Of a stretch of DNA of 64,000 nt, positions 1 to 10,140 are shown in pieces (positions within the stretch are counted from its first letter, which is position 1; each line of letters begins with the position of its first letter). The position numbers were made by a program, and so were the translations under genes. The stretch covers positions 1-64,000 of the forward strand of contig NZ_JYON01000001.1 of the NCBI RefSeq assembly GCF_000952155.1. The letters run 5' to 3'. The notes beneath the pieces are model-generated. The model searched no databases and had not been told where the DNA came from. It saw only the letters and a list, made by a program, of their open reading frames with translations. The stretch comes from Aliterella atlantica CENA595 (GTDB taxonomy: Bacteria > Cyanobacteriota > Cyanobacteriia > Cyanobacteriales > Chroococcidiopsidaceae).

Positions 1-465
1 GCATAATAAAGCTCCAAGGTTGTTTAGCTTTGGTTTTTGCAATAAATTTTGTAGTTGTTGCTCTGTACTCACTCGACGTAAAACGTCTCTTGACTTAGGA
101 ACAATGTATTGAGAGTAAAGTTCATCTTTGTCCCAATACCCTAAAATAGTAAAAAATAGCCAAGGCTCGTAATTTAGCAAAAACTGCTTGCCTTCAACTC
201 CTCCTTTCTCTCGTAATAATTGACCTATTAAACGCCGTAATTTTTCTGGCGATCGCTGGAAAATTTCAATAACCAAATCTAAACCAGGTTTACCATAATC
301 AAGTGCTTCAGCAAGAGCTTTAATTTGTACTTCTATATCTGAGCTTTTCAGGCGATGCTTAACGCCTTCAAATCCTCCTAAAACTAAGCCATTAATAGGA
401 GGTGGTAGTTGTCCCCCTAATACGGCATCAAATTCACTTGGCTGGTTTTGATTTTCTTGAGTCAT
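1..465 (-). CDS. Partial STM4015-like/HEAT-type protein, 3' end outside window
   Basis: The minus-strand frame opens at ATG 463-465 and stays open for 155 codons to the window edge, so the C-terminus is missing. The N-terminus (MTQENQNQPSEFDAVLGGQ) carries the same DAVLGGQ, EGVK-RL and 'AL-YG--GL' pattern as the complete gene immediately downstream of it on the map (504-1799), and both share the YEPW motif about 100 residues in. The two are therefore tandem paralogues. The visible part looks like a HEAT-type helical region; any leucine-rich part would be off the edge. No catalytic motif is visible and the function is unknown. Confidence 0.75.
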   Translation of the reverse strand, partial: MTQENQNQPSEFDAVLGGQLPPPINGLVLGGFEGVKHRLKSSDIEVQIKALAEALDYGKPGLDLVIEIFQRSPEKLRRLIGQLLREKGGVEGKQFLLNYEPWLFFTILGYWDKDELYSQYIVPKSRDVLRRVSTEQQLQNLLQKPKLNNLGALLC

Positions 466-503
466 AATGCGATCGCTTTTTTCTTACTGTTGTTTCTAGC
501 TTT

Positions 504-1799
504 TTACTCTGCTACAGAACAATAGCGATTGTGAACATAGCTATCCTCATCTTCATCTTTTTGTCTATCTGCAACTATATGTAGCTTTTCATCTGGTGCT
601 AATTGTTGTGGAAATTGCTCGAAATCAACGAGTTGCTGAACTGTACCTATTTGCGAAAATCGCTGCACCATGTCTTCAGATAAGAAGTTTTCGGAGAGAT
701 TGAGAATATCGAGTTCGCTAATAGCGGCACAATTGAGGAGAATTTCTGCGCCTGCATCGCTCAACGTACCCATTGAAAGATCCAAAACACTAATAGATTG
801 AAGTAGAGGCGATCGCACTACAGCATCAGCAATTTCATCGCTAAACTGGCTATTACGCAATCCCAAATAAGTCAAATTTGGAAATTTCTGCTCGAATAAA
901 ATTGGGTTCACACTTTCCACCCAACAGTCACCGCCGTAATCTTCGCTACCAAACCACAATTCTAGATGTTCTAAAGCTGGTAAGTTAAGGTTGCAAATCT
1001 GGGCAACAGTTGTTCGACTCAAACCCCCAGTTTCAACAATCAGCGCCTTTAAATTGTCGTGTCGCACTGGTGGAGTAAATTCTAAGCCATCTCCCCCGCG
1101 TACTTGTAAAACTTCTAGTTGGGGATAAGCTGTCAAAATCGGGCTGATGTCACTTTGCCGAATCCAAGAAATTTCGTATTCATCCCAGGCAATATCGCCA
1201 AGGAAAACAGCTTTCAGATTGGTTAACCTATCTTTGGCAGTAACTAGAGCATTTACAGGTGGGATGGATATGTCTTCATCATCTTTAATCCACATCCCAA
1301 AAACCAAAGCTTCCAACTTACTAGCTAATGGATCTTCTAGAAGCTTTGCAAACTTGCTCGCCATGTCTTCCGCTTCACAATAATCACTTCTCAAAGCATA
1401 AGCAGTGCCAACAGGATCGGTGATGCCATTTTCGGGAGAGAAATCTACCATCTGGCGATCGCTAAAGATAGTAGCATTGCCATATTCCTCTAGTCGCTCA
1501 AATCGCTGCCAAGGTTCGTATTTTTGTAATGCTAGCTTGACTTGTAGCTCTTGTCTTTTGCGTAACAGTCGATAAGCTGAACGCTGTATCTGTCTCGATC
1601 GATCTTGCAATGCTTGAAGCACTACTTCTAAGCCAGCATCGCCATAGTTCAATGCGTCGTTAAGTGCAGTAACTCGTACTTCCATGACTGGACTATTCAA
1701 GCGAAGTTTAACACCTTCAATGCTTCCAGTTGCAATGCCTTGAAACGGCGATTGTCCTCCCAATACAGCATCTTCTTTTCTCGATTGATTATTTTGCAT
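504..1799 (-). CDS. STM4015-family leucine-rich repeat protein
   Basis: 431 residues. The first ~110 are a charged helical region of HEAT type. Residues ~150-400 are leucine-rich, with recurring L-x-x-L-x-L segments such as LPALEHLELWFG and LSDAGAEILLNCAAISELDILNL. The central stretch (W-I-R-Q-S-D-I-S-P-I-L, then the GGDGLEF and IVETGGL motifs) matches what I know of the STM4015 family. No signal peptide or membrane segment is visible, so it is probably cytoplasmic and protein-binding. It follows the truncated paralogue at 1-465 with a 38-bp gap on the same strand, suggesting tandem duplication. The biochemical role is unknown. Confidence 0.75.
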   Translation of the reverse strand: MQNNQSRKEDAVLGGQSPFQGIATGSIEGVKLRLNSPVMEVRVTALNDALNYGDAGLEVVLQALQDRSRQIQRSAYRLLRKRQELQVKLALQKYEPWQRFERLEEYGNATIFSDRQMVDFSPENGITDPVGTAYALRSDYCEAEDMASKFAKLLEDPLASKLEALVFGMWIKDDEDISIPPVNALVTAKDRLTNLKAVFLGDIAWDEYEISWIRQSDISPILTAYPQLEVLQVRGGDGLEFTPPVRHDNLKALIVETGGLSRTTVAQICNLNLPALEHLELWFGSEDYGGDCWVESVNPILFEQKFPNLTYLGLRNSQFSDEIADAVVRSPLLQSISVLDLSMGTLSDAGAEILLNCAAISELDILNLSENFLSEDMVQRFSQIGTVQQLVDFEQFPQQLAPDEKLHIVADRQKDEDEDSYVHNRYCSVAE

Positions 1800-1920
1800 G
1801 ACTTACCTCAGCACTTTTGTTAGGATGCCCATAAATAGCAGTGTTGCGATCGCAATCTCTAAGTATTATTTAATGCTTTTAGTATGTTTGTACTAATATT
1901 TAGCAAAACTTTAGCAGCAA

Positions 1921-3477
1921 TTATGTCAGTTTAGCGATCGCTTCTTTATCTACCAACATCTTGCCCGTTAATAGATCCTTAACTGTAACTACTAACATCC
2001 GTCGTTCGTTTACTTCAAATTGCGCCTGAATGCGATCTATTCCAGTTTGCCCTGGTGGATCGAGGTGGGCGATACAAACTTGCTGGCGATTGGTTTCTAA
2101 CGAACGGTAGGTATCCTGTTTCATTAACTGGCTGTTAGTCATTCTCCCTTGAGCATCATAGGTAACTTCTGCTTGAGCAACTTGGGATACTTCGCCAATA
2201 TCTAAGCGAATTTCTTGCTGCCCCTCTGTAGCTACTTGTAGAGTCAAAGGTTGCGATCGCGCTCCTGGATACGTTGCTCCTTTTTCAATCAGAGTGTGAT
2301 AGGTATAAGCTTTGTAGTATGGTTCCCAAAGCCGAATTGCATAGCTGTGACGCAAATAATCGTCTAAATCGGCAATTTCGCTCAAAGCTAACGCCCCATG
2401 TGCTACAGCTTCAAAGGGCTTGTCTAACTTCACCCGCCCCCGCCCAAAATAGGCATTTACAAGTTGCTGTACGGCAGGAATTTGACAAGTTCCCCCCACT
2501 AGCAACACTTGTTCGATGTCTGCTTTGCCGATACCTTTAGTAAGAGCGATCGCTAGCACTTCATCGATACAATCTCGTAGTTGTTGGAGTAGCTGTCGAT
2601 TTTCTAAAATCTCTGCTAATTCGTCTCGTTGCAGTTGCAATTCATGAGACATAAAATTTTCATCATCAAACCAAGCTTCTTTAGCCGATTGGGCTGTAGA
2701 AAGGCGAATTTTTAGTCTTTCTGCAACTTCTAGCAGATTCATATAAACAATTTCGCCTACTTCTTGCCGTTGAGAACCGCTTGTTTGCAAATAGCGATCG
2801 ACAATCCAAGTATCAATATCAACACCACCAACAAAAGCATCTGACTTGGCGATAACTTCCGCCTTCACGGCTTGTTGCTAAGAAGTAATGCTAATAGTTC
2901 TAACTAAACTTAGATCCAGCGTACCGCCACCAAAATCAATCGTCAAAACTACAGCACCAGGGCGTTTTACAGCATAACCAAGCGCGGCGGCTGTAGATTC
3001 ATCGACAATCTGCACGTTAGGAATATTTAGTTTATCCCCTAGATCGCGAAACCAGTTTTGATAGCGCTCAAAAGCACCCACAGGTACAGTAAAAATAACG
3101 CGATCGCATGAAAATTGCTGTTCTACTTGTTGCCAAATTTCTCGCAGAAACAATTCGCAAACCAAAGGCGCAGCATAACTAATACCATCTAACAGGCGAG
3201 GAGGCGGGACAAAATCAGCAGCCAAATCGCGCTTAAAGGCTTGGAAACAGCGTTCTGGTTGAGCAAAACCTAAACGATGCGAGCGCACTTGTTCGCCAAG
3301 CACAAAGCGATTTTCCTCAGCAACAAATACCAAACTTGGAATAACACTAACATCGCCGCCAACATCCAAGCGACGAGAGATTGAGTCAAACTTCAAAGTT
3401 CTGGGCGATCGGGTTATCGCATCAGCAACGCATACTACGGTATTACTCGTACCAAAATCAATTACTACTGTGGTCAT
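1921..3477 (-). pseudogene. Hsp70/DnaK-like protein interrupted by an in-frame amber codon
   Basis: Two ORFs, 2878-3477 (199 codons) and 1921-2868 (GTG-initiated, 315 codons), lie in the same frame and are separated only by TAG (2878-2880) plus three sense codons; together they make one 519-codon frame. The first part has the Hsp70 phosphate-1 loop (VVIDFGTSNTVVCVAD), DESTAAALGYA and the phosphate-2 loop (TIDFGGGTLDLSLV). The second continues as Hsp70 does (DAFVGGVDIDTWI) and has the adenosine motif LLVGGTCQIPAVQQLV. It is shorter than DnaK, with a reduced substrate-binding part, as in many cyanobacterial Hsp70-like proteins. It sits downstream of a GrpE-like gene, so the pair probably worked together. 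It may be a pseudogene, a split gene, a readthrough case or a base error. Confidence 0.8.
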
Positions 3478-3507
3478 TTGTCGTTAGAGTTATCGCAAAA
3501 TTATGGG

Positions 3508-3572
3508 GCGGTTGGAAATCGTGTTTACACCAGATAAAGAGATAAAGTAGCGGTTGGAAACCGCGTCTACAC
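3508..3572. repeat. Imperfect tandem pair of GCGGTTGGAAA-type repeats
   Basis: Two related units lie between the GrpE-like and Hsp70-like genes: GCGGTTGGAAATCGTG followed by TTTACAC, and GCGGTTGGAAACCGCG followed by TCTACAC about 40 bp later. The second can fold (GCGGTT/AACCGC) while the first has lost pairing. They resemble dispersed palindromic repeats of cyanobacteria, and no gene is seen in this gap. Confidence 0.6.
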
Positions 3573-3605
3573 AGACAAAGTCCACCTTCGCAGACTAAGA
3601 TACCC

Positions 3606-4406
3606 TTAATCTCCCTTGTCTCCCTTATCCCCAACTCCTCCTGGCAAATTACGGCTAACCTTTGCAGGGCAAAGAATGCGCTGTTGGTGCTTGTAGCCCA
3701 CAAATCGGATATAAACTAATTCGCCTACAGTAATATCGCTCGCGTCTGGCTGATGAATTTGCGGCTCGAAAGGTACTTTTTGCCAAGGTTTACCTATCTG
3801 TTCGTAATTCAAGGAAGTAAACAGCGACAGCAGATTTTTGGCTGGTAATTCTGGTTTAATACCTACTAAAGAGTGGATGCTGGGATAATTAGTAAGTAAA
3901 GTTTGTAATTGCTCAAATGTAGATTGGCGCAACTCTTGAGTTAGTTCTAGCCGCTGCTGCTGCAATTCTTGATGCAGTCGCAACCCTTCTTGGCGCAATG
4001 CTTCTTGCTCTTTTGTAACCTGCTGCCACTGGCTTGTAAGTTGGGCGCATTCAAGACGACTTGCTGCTAATTCTGGATGTTCTAGCGGGAAACCTAATTT
4101 TTCTAATAATTCTGCTAAAGGTACGCAAAGGACTGTGGCAATTTGACTTAGTTCGTATAACTTGAGATTAGTTGTGTCGCCATCTCTTAGTTGCCAAATA
4201 GCAGTGCTACTTATACCAGATTTTTGCTGTAAAGCTTGCCAGTTAGGAATATCTACGCGCTGCATCCACTCTAACAGCAGCGAATCGTATAGATTACCTT
4301 TTGCATAAATACTAGAAAACAACCAACGGAAAAAAGCGATCGCACTTACCCACACTAGCAAGATAGCAATACAAGCGATCGCCAAGTACCAAATATTTAC
4401 TAACAC
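3606..4406 (-). CDS. Membrane-anchored HTH / coiled-coil / GrpE-like protein
   Basis: 266 residues from a GTG start, 3 bp after the DUF2997 gene, so the two are probably co-transcribed. Residues ~5-30 form one hydrophobic membrane segment. Residues ~45-110 look like an XRE-type helix-turn-helix (IPNWQALQQKSGIS, TTNLKLYELSQIATVLCVPL). Residues ~120-165 are Gln/Glu-rich coiled coil. The C-terminus (GKPWQKVPFEPQIHQ, then VYIRFVGY and RILCPAKVSR) follows the GrpE pattern 'G--FDP--H ... GY---RVLRPA-V'. GrpE is the nucleotide exchange factor of Hsp70, and an Hsp70-like gene follows at once. The job of the HTH is unknown; it may bind protein rather than DNA. Confidence 0.7.
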   Translation of the reverse strand: MLVNIWYLAIACIAILLVWVSAIAFFRWLFSSIYAKGNLYDSLLLEWMQRVDIPNWQALQQKSGISSTAIWQLRDGDTTNLKLYELSQIATVLCVPLAELLEKLGFPLEHPELAASRLECAQLTSQWQQVTKEQEALRQEGLRLHQELQQQRLELTQELRQSTFEQLQTLLTNYPSIHSLVGIKPELPAKNLLSLFTSLNYEQIGKPWQKVPFEPQIHQPDASDITVGELVYIRFVGYKHQQRILCPAKVSRNLPGGVGDKGDKGD

Positions 4407-4409
4407 GAT

Positions 4410-4622
4410 CTACATCTGCTTGAGCGACTGATTTTGTATATCTGTCAAATTCTCATCGCCCTCATAATACTCAGGTAAGAGTTCTTGACTTTCCACATTA
4501 CCGAGAGTTTTTTCTACATCTGAAGTAGTTTCAATGCAGCTAGAACCAGAAGCATCAATAACTTTCTCCGTAATCTTACCGTCAGAGCCTATGCGATATT
4601 CAACTTTTCGATACTCTGACAT
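4410..4622 (-). CDS. DUF2997 small protein
   Basis: 70 residues if it begins at MSEYRKVEYRIG; an upstream in-frame ATG at 4641-4643 would add seven hydrophobic residues (MLYCYVV) not typical of the family. The sequence EYRIGSDGKITEKVIDASG, then SCIETT and ESQELLPEYYE, fits DUF2997, a small acidic family of cyanobacteria and plastid-related lineages of unknown function. It leads the short operon with the GrpE-like and Hsp70-like genes, with a 3-bp gap, so a link to the chaperone pair is possible but only inferred. Confidence 0.8.
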   Translation of the reverse strand: MSEYRKVEYRIGSDGKITEKVIDASGSSCIETTSDVEKTLGNVESQELLPEYYEGDENLTDIQNQSLKQM

Positions 4623-4696
4623 AACTACATAGCAATATAACAATCCTTTTGTTATATCACTTCCCTAGAGCGATCGCCAATTGGTAGAATACCGAA

Positions 4697-4725
4697 GTAG
4701 GGTGCGTTTTCAAAACGCACCCTAC
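4697..4725. repeat. GTAGGGTGCGTT palindromic repeat, copy 1
   Basis: Perfect inverted repeat with 14-bp arms (GTAGGGTGCGTTTT and its complement) around a single C. It lies between nth and the DUF2997 gene. The same repeat recurs at 32156, 51155, 56884, 62411 and, decayed, 63210. Confidence 0.85.
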
Positions 4726-4737
4726 CAATCTGCGTTC

Positions 4738-5433
4738 CTAATTATTCCCCTCAATTATAGGTAAAGCCGCCGAAGGACACAAATCAGCAAGTACGCAAGC
4801 ACCACATAGCGGATTTTTAGCTTTACAAATTGCTCTACCGTGATATACCAATCTAATTGACCAATTTTCCCAATCTGGTTGCGGTAGCAAACGCATCAAA
4901 TCGCGCTCGATGCGAATTGGATCTTCATAATCAGTTAAACCCAAACGATAACTCAAACGCTTGACATGAGTATCTACAGTTACCCCAGCATTAATATTGT
5001 AAGCATGAGCGAGAACTACATTTGCTGTTTTTCGCGCTACTCCTGGTAGCTTCAATAATTGCTCCATACTACGCGGTACTTCGCCGTTAAATTCCTTGAC
5101 TAGCAAAGTACAAGCCGCTTGAATATTTTTGGCTTTGTTGCGAAAAAAGCCTGTAGAACGAATCAAAGCTTCTAATTCTGCTAAATCTGCATTTGCCAAA
5201 GCCACTGCATCAGGAAAACGGCGAAATAACTCTGGCGTAACCAAATTCACTCGCTCGTCCGTACACTGCGCCGACAAAATAGTTGCTACCAATAACTGTA
5301 CGGGCGTTGCATAGTTGAGCGTACAGGGTGCATCTAAATATAGCTTCTTTAGACGCACCAAAATCTCTAACGCCCGTTGCTTTTTAGCTGCCCATTTGCG
5401 GGTGATGCTCACTGAAACAGTCTTTGTACCCAC
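4738..5433 (-). CDS. nth: Endonuclease III (DNA glycosylase/AP lyase)
   Basis: 231 residues, normal family length. It excises oxidised pyrimidines and cleaves the abasic site in base excision repair. The helix-hairpin-helix LPGVARKTANVVLAHA contains the catalytic Lys (K135), followed by the catalytic Asp in VDTHVKRL (D154). A [4Fe-4S] cluster motif C-x6-C-x2-C-x5-C uses C203, C210, C213 and C219. The 5' end overlaps the 3' end of rseP by 25 bp, so the two are translationally coupled or at least co-transcribed. The start is ATG ahead of a basic leader; a later internal start would cut into the first helix. Confidence 0.95.
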   Translation of the reverse strand: MGTKTVSVSITRKWAAKKQRALEILVRLKKLYLDAPCTLNYATPVQLLVATILSAQCTDERVNLVTPELFRRFPDAVALANADLAELEALIRSTGFFRNKAKNIQAACTLLVKEFNGEVPRSMEQLLKLPGVARKTANVVLAHAYNINAGVTVDTHVKRLSYRLGLTDYEDPIRIERDLMRLLPQPDWENWSIRLVYHGRAICKAKNPLCGACVLADLCPSAALPIIEGNN

Positions 5434-6497
5434 TCCAAGTTTGCCGTATCGCGCACGATTAAGAAAATGCCCAAACCCAACAGTAACATTAATCCAGTCT
5501 GCATGACACCGTCTTGAATGTGTATTGGTAGGGGTTTTCCTCTTACGCCTTCAACTAATAGAAATGCTAGTTGACCGCCATCTAAAGCAGGTAAAGGTAA
5601 GATGTTGAGAATGGCAAGGTTGATGCTAATTAATGCTGCAAATTGGAGTAAGTTAGCAGCATCAGAACGAGCAATTTTTGCACCAAAATCAACGATCGCA
5701 ACTGGTCCTGAAATTTGACTAGCTGTTTCGCCAAAGTTGCCAATTAGTTGCCCAAAGCCATTAACTGTAAGCACCACAATCCGCTGGAATTCGGTAGCTG
5801 CTGCACTAAAAGCTGTCAAAATACCGTCAACTTTTTTCCGTTCTACTTTGCCATTAGGTGCAAGCCCAATCCCAATACTACCTTGCTTTTTGCTGTTGAG
5901 TTGGGGGACGACTTCGACGTTAAATGTCTTATCTGCACGTTCTACCGTAAGCTCTAGGGGCTTGCCAGGGCTTGTTTTGATGATTTCGCTCAAAGCCTCC
6001 ATTTCTTGCAAAGACGTGCCAAATTGGCGATCGCCTACTGCCAAAATTACATCGCCTGGTTTAATCCCAGCATCGGCGGCTACCGAACTGACATTCGCCG
6101 CTAGTTGCGGTACTAATACTCCTGGTTGGCTAGCTTGGGGAATACCCACAAAACCGATATGAGTCACTAGGAGTAAGTAAGCAAAAATTAAATTCGCAAT
6201 TACTCCGGCGCTAATAACGATCGCGCGATCGACTACGGGACGATTGCGTAACAAGTTGGGGTCATCTGGAGGAATTGTACTATCAGGATCGTCATCAGGA
6301 AAGCCGACGAAGCCACCTAACGGAAATGCTCTAACAGCATACTCTGTCTCTGTTCCCTGGTACTTCAATAAAATTGGACCAAAACCCAAGGAAAACCGAT
6401 TGACGTGAATCCCTTGAGAACGGGCGGCTATAAAGTGTCCGAGTTCGTGTACTACGATGAGAACCGCTAAAACGGCGATCGCTGCCAATACTGACAT
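5409..6497 (-). CDS. rseP: Site-2 zinc metalloprotease, M50 family (RseP)
   Basis: 362 residues. It is an intramembrane protease that releases regulators from membrane anchors. The HELGH zinc motif sits in the first membrane helix (H17-E18, H21). A PDZ domain spans ~125-205 (AADAGIKPGDVILAVGD). The third zinc ligand motif LDGG appears near residue 305 (LPLPALDGGQLAFLL), and the last ~25 residues form a final membrane segment. It lies in a serS-rseP-nth gene order on one strand, with a 36-bp gap to serS, a compact housekeeping operon. Confidence 0.95.
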   Translation of the reverse strand: MSVLAAIAVLAVLIVVHELGHFIAARSQGIHVNRFSLGFGPILLKYQGTETEYAVRAFPLGGFVGFPDDDPDSTIPPDDPNLLRNRPVVDRAIVISAGVIANLIFAYLLLVTHIGFVGIPQASQPGVLVPQLAANVSSVAADAGIKPGDVILAVGDRQFGTSLQEMEALSEIIKTSPGKPLELTVERADKTFNVEVVPQLNSKKQGSIGIGLAPNGKVERKKVDGILTAFSAAATEFQRIVVLTVNGFGQLIGNFGETASQISGPVAIVDFGAKIARSDAANLLQFAALISINLAILNILPLPALDGGQLAFLLVEGVRGKPLPIHIQDGVMQTGLMLLLGLGIFLIVRDTANLEWVQRLFQ

Positions 6498-6533
6498 AGA
6501 AAAAAATTAATCAAAAGCAACATTTCTTTAATT

Positions 6534-7856
<1,323 letters not shown>

Positions 7857-7875
7857 TCAGCATACAATAGCTACA

Positions 7876-8457
7876 CTACTGCTTATTCACGCGATTGAGC
7901 AGGAAAAGCGAAGCTACAAGTCCGACAAAATGAGCCGCAACTGTATTGGTGTTGGCTTGTACGACAAATATATCGACTGGACGAATAATTTGCTGAGGGT
8001 TGTAAATAGCTGCGCCTAATCCTTGGGGTAAAGATAGAGAACGCAATAGTAATATACCAACAATGGCTTGCGCTCCTAAAACAGTAAGTAAAGTGCCGAT
8101 CAAGTTGACAATCAATCCCAAGCGCAGTACTTGTACTGTATCGGCTTTACGCGGGCGGTTGTTAGGATTGGTAGACTGCAAGCGCTTGCCTATGCGCGTG
8201 TAGCGAAAAGCTATATATACGCCTATAGCTAGCGTCACAATGCCACTAACTGCTAAAACTATCCCAAATCCAGTTCCGGCGCTTCTTTGCCCTTGAGGAC
8301 CTATATCGCGTCCTAAACTGGCAAATATCAATACTAAGGTAGAAACAACTCCTAATACTGATTGAACCCAAAAACTAGCCCAGCCTGCCAAACGAAAAGT
8401 AGTGGCTATTTGTTGCAGCGTTGGCGGTAAGGGTTTTGCTGTCGATTTTTCTACCAT
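7876..8457 (-). CDS. DUF3611 membrane protein
   Basis: 193 residues with four hydrophobic segments at about 28-48, 66-87, 112-138 and 165-185. The start MVEKSTAKPLPPTLQQIATTFRLAGW and the block KADTVQVLRLGLIVNLIG fit DUF3611, a cyanobacterial inner-membrane family related to the plastid TIC21/PIC1 proteins, which have been linked to protein import or iron transport. The bacterial function is not settled. It is separated from serS by 49 bp on the same strand and could be read with it. Confidence 0.8.
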   Translation of the reverse strand: MVEKSTAKPLPPTLQQIATTFRLAGWASFWVQSVLGVVSTLVLIFASLGRDIGPQGQRSAGTGFGIVLAVSGIVTLAIGVYIAFRYTRIGKRLQSTNPNNRPRKADTVQVLRLGLIVNLIGTLLTVLGAQAIVGILLLRSLSLPQGLGAAIYNPQQIIRPVDIFVVQANTNTVAAHFVGLVASLFLLNRVNKQ

Positions 8458-9078
8458 AAATAATTTTGGCTATGAGTTTATAACTTATACCTCTATTTGA
8501 GCAAGCGATCGCCACTATGACTAGAAAAATCAACACTTATTTTCATCGCCGCGATCGCACTTCTAGGCATAACTTACCAATTTTCTCTCTACGACTGTAG
8601 AGATTTACCTAAATAAATATAATTTTTTAAAAAAATAATTCATCTTTTCAACATCAAAATGAATTGTTGAATTTACAGTTAGAAAATTAATTATTTTGAC
8701 AGACAAATATGGGGAAAAGCGTTTAAAATTGCCTCAAATCTACTCATTAGTTTAAAAATGACAACCTCTTAAAAGAAAGCTGCCAATGTACAGTATCTCA
8801 GTAAACTACCAGTTCGCAAAACTGCCTCAATGTATGCAGGCTTGGCGGGATCGGTCAGCCAATTGTTAAAGCTAGAAGACTTAATTGATTGTTTTTTCTA
8901 ATGGTTTGCGTCCACAATCTCTATGTTAAGGAGCGCCAGTATGTAGGCATTTAGGTTTCATTGAAAAGTTAAGAATTACAAACTTTACTTGTTTTTTTTG
9001 TCACCAGAACTTGACTCAAGCAGCAATTTAGCTAACCCATATCCTATGTCTAACAAAACTTTACTAGGAGAGCGACAA
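8458..9078. other. Long intergenic region before the padR gene
   Basis: About 620 bp between two divergent genes. 8620-8700 is very A+T-rich. I see no conserved ORF, tRNA-like arm or strong terminator. It probably holds divergent promoters for the DUF3611 and PadR genes, but I cannot place them with confidence. Confidence 0.5.
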
Positions 9079-9429
9079 ATGAAACTTGAGCATATCTACG
9101 AGTTTTTTCGCAATCGTCCTCCAACTTATTTAGGTCAAGAACTAGCAGTATGTTATGTCTTATCAGTATTGAGCGAGAAAGAGTCGTACGGTACAGAGCT
9201 AATTTCGCTGTTGGAGACTGAATACCCCCGCTATCGGCTTTCTGATACTGTTTTATACAGCGCAATCAAATTTTTAGAAGACGAAAAAGCGATTACTGGC
9301 TACTGGAAAAAAGTCCAAGGGCGCGGTCGTCCTCGGCGGATGTATCAAATTAGTCCCCAATGGCAAACTCAAGCTCAAGAGTTGGCTAGTCTATGGCAAG
9401 AATATACCAGTAGCCCACCAGGTAGCTAA
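9079..9429 (+). CDS. PadR-family transcriptional regulator
   Basis: 116 residues from ATG 9079, which has AGGAG eight bases upstream. A longer reading from 8989 would add about 30 atypical residues. The winged helix is clear: YGTELISLLETEYPRYRLSD, then TVLYSAIKFLEDEKAITGYW and the wing KVQGRGRPRRMYQIS. The length and cyanobacterial context recall the Pex (period-extender) group of PadR proteins, but I cannot show orthology. It precedes the CCB1-like gene by 31 bp on the same strand. Confidence 0.85.
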   Translation: MKLEHIYEFFRNRPPTYLGQELAVCYVLSVLSEKESYGTELISLLETEYPRYRLSDTVLYSAIKFLEDEKAITGYWKKVQGRGRPRRMYQISPQWQTQAQELASLWQEYTSSPPGS

Positions 9430-9460
9430 TAATGGAGAAGTAGGTACGAACTAAGTTGCT

Positions 9461-10000
9461 TTGAATACTACTATTTTGCCCTCAACTTTTGTATTGACTT
9501 TGTTACTGGCAATTGGACTGGTCTTTTTTATCCGCGCCTCAGCTAAAGACCGCATAGAACAAGTCAAGCTAATTTCTGACCAACCAGAAGGTACTTTGAT
9601 GGCACAATTGCAACAGTATTTTGCTCAAAGGTCTTATCAAGTCATCAGCCTTGACAAGGAAAGCAACAGCGTTACTTTTGAAGGGATGGTCAGACCTAGT
9701 GTTTTTCTGGCTATCTTACTTACTTTGCTAGCTAGTGCTGGTAGTTTGAGTTTGGCGTTGGTTTTATCGTTCCTATTCCCCGACTACGGTCAGTTTTTCC
9801 TGTTACTTGTGCTACTTGCTCCTGGCGCAGGAATTTATTACTGGAAAAAGTCAAATCGCAAAGAACAAGTCTTTTTGAGGGTGCAACCAAGTAATAGCGA
9901 TCGCCCTCTGGCAATTGCTGTCACCGCCCATCGTGATGAAATTGCTGCGCTGCAAAAAGCTGTCCCCGTTCGCAGCGCTGAAAATAGTTTTGAGGTTTGA
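9461..10000 (+). CDS. CCB1-like cofactor assembly of complex C protein (DUF3529)
   Basis: 179 residues from a TTG start. An N-terminal membrane helix (~9-25) is followed by a short soluble stretch, a hydrophobic pair at ~80-122, and a soluble C-terminus. The opening (LPSTFVLTLLLAIGLVFFIR, then ASAKDR) and EGMVRPSVFLAI match the cyanobacterial family annotated as cofactor assembly of complex C subunit B, equivalent to plant CCB1, which helps attach haem ci covalently to cytochrome b6. The assignment is from remembered family pattern. The ribosome site is weak. Confidence 0.7.
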   Translation: MNTTILPSTFVLTLLLAIGLVFFIRASAKDRIEQVKLISDQPEGTLMAQLQQYFAQRSYQVISLDKESNSVTFEGMVRPSVFLAILLTLLASAGSLSLALVLSFLFPDYGQFFLLLVLLAPGAGIYYWKKSNRKEQVFLRVQPSNSDRPLAIAVTAHRDEIAALQKAVPVRSAENSFEV

Positions 10001-10140
10001 GCAAGCATTGGTTTGATGTCGGGGTTTTTGCCAAAAAAATTACCCCACTCAAACTTAATAGTTTAAATAGGGTTATTTAGTCTCGAACTCAATTTCCTAA
10101 TGGAGAAATTTTCGCCGTTCGTTGTTTAACGCGCCATCTC

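Noticed and set aside
8989..9078. Upstream extension of the PadR protein
   Set aside because: The extra residues are atypical, and the ATG at 9079 has AGGAG at correct spacing.
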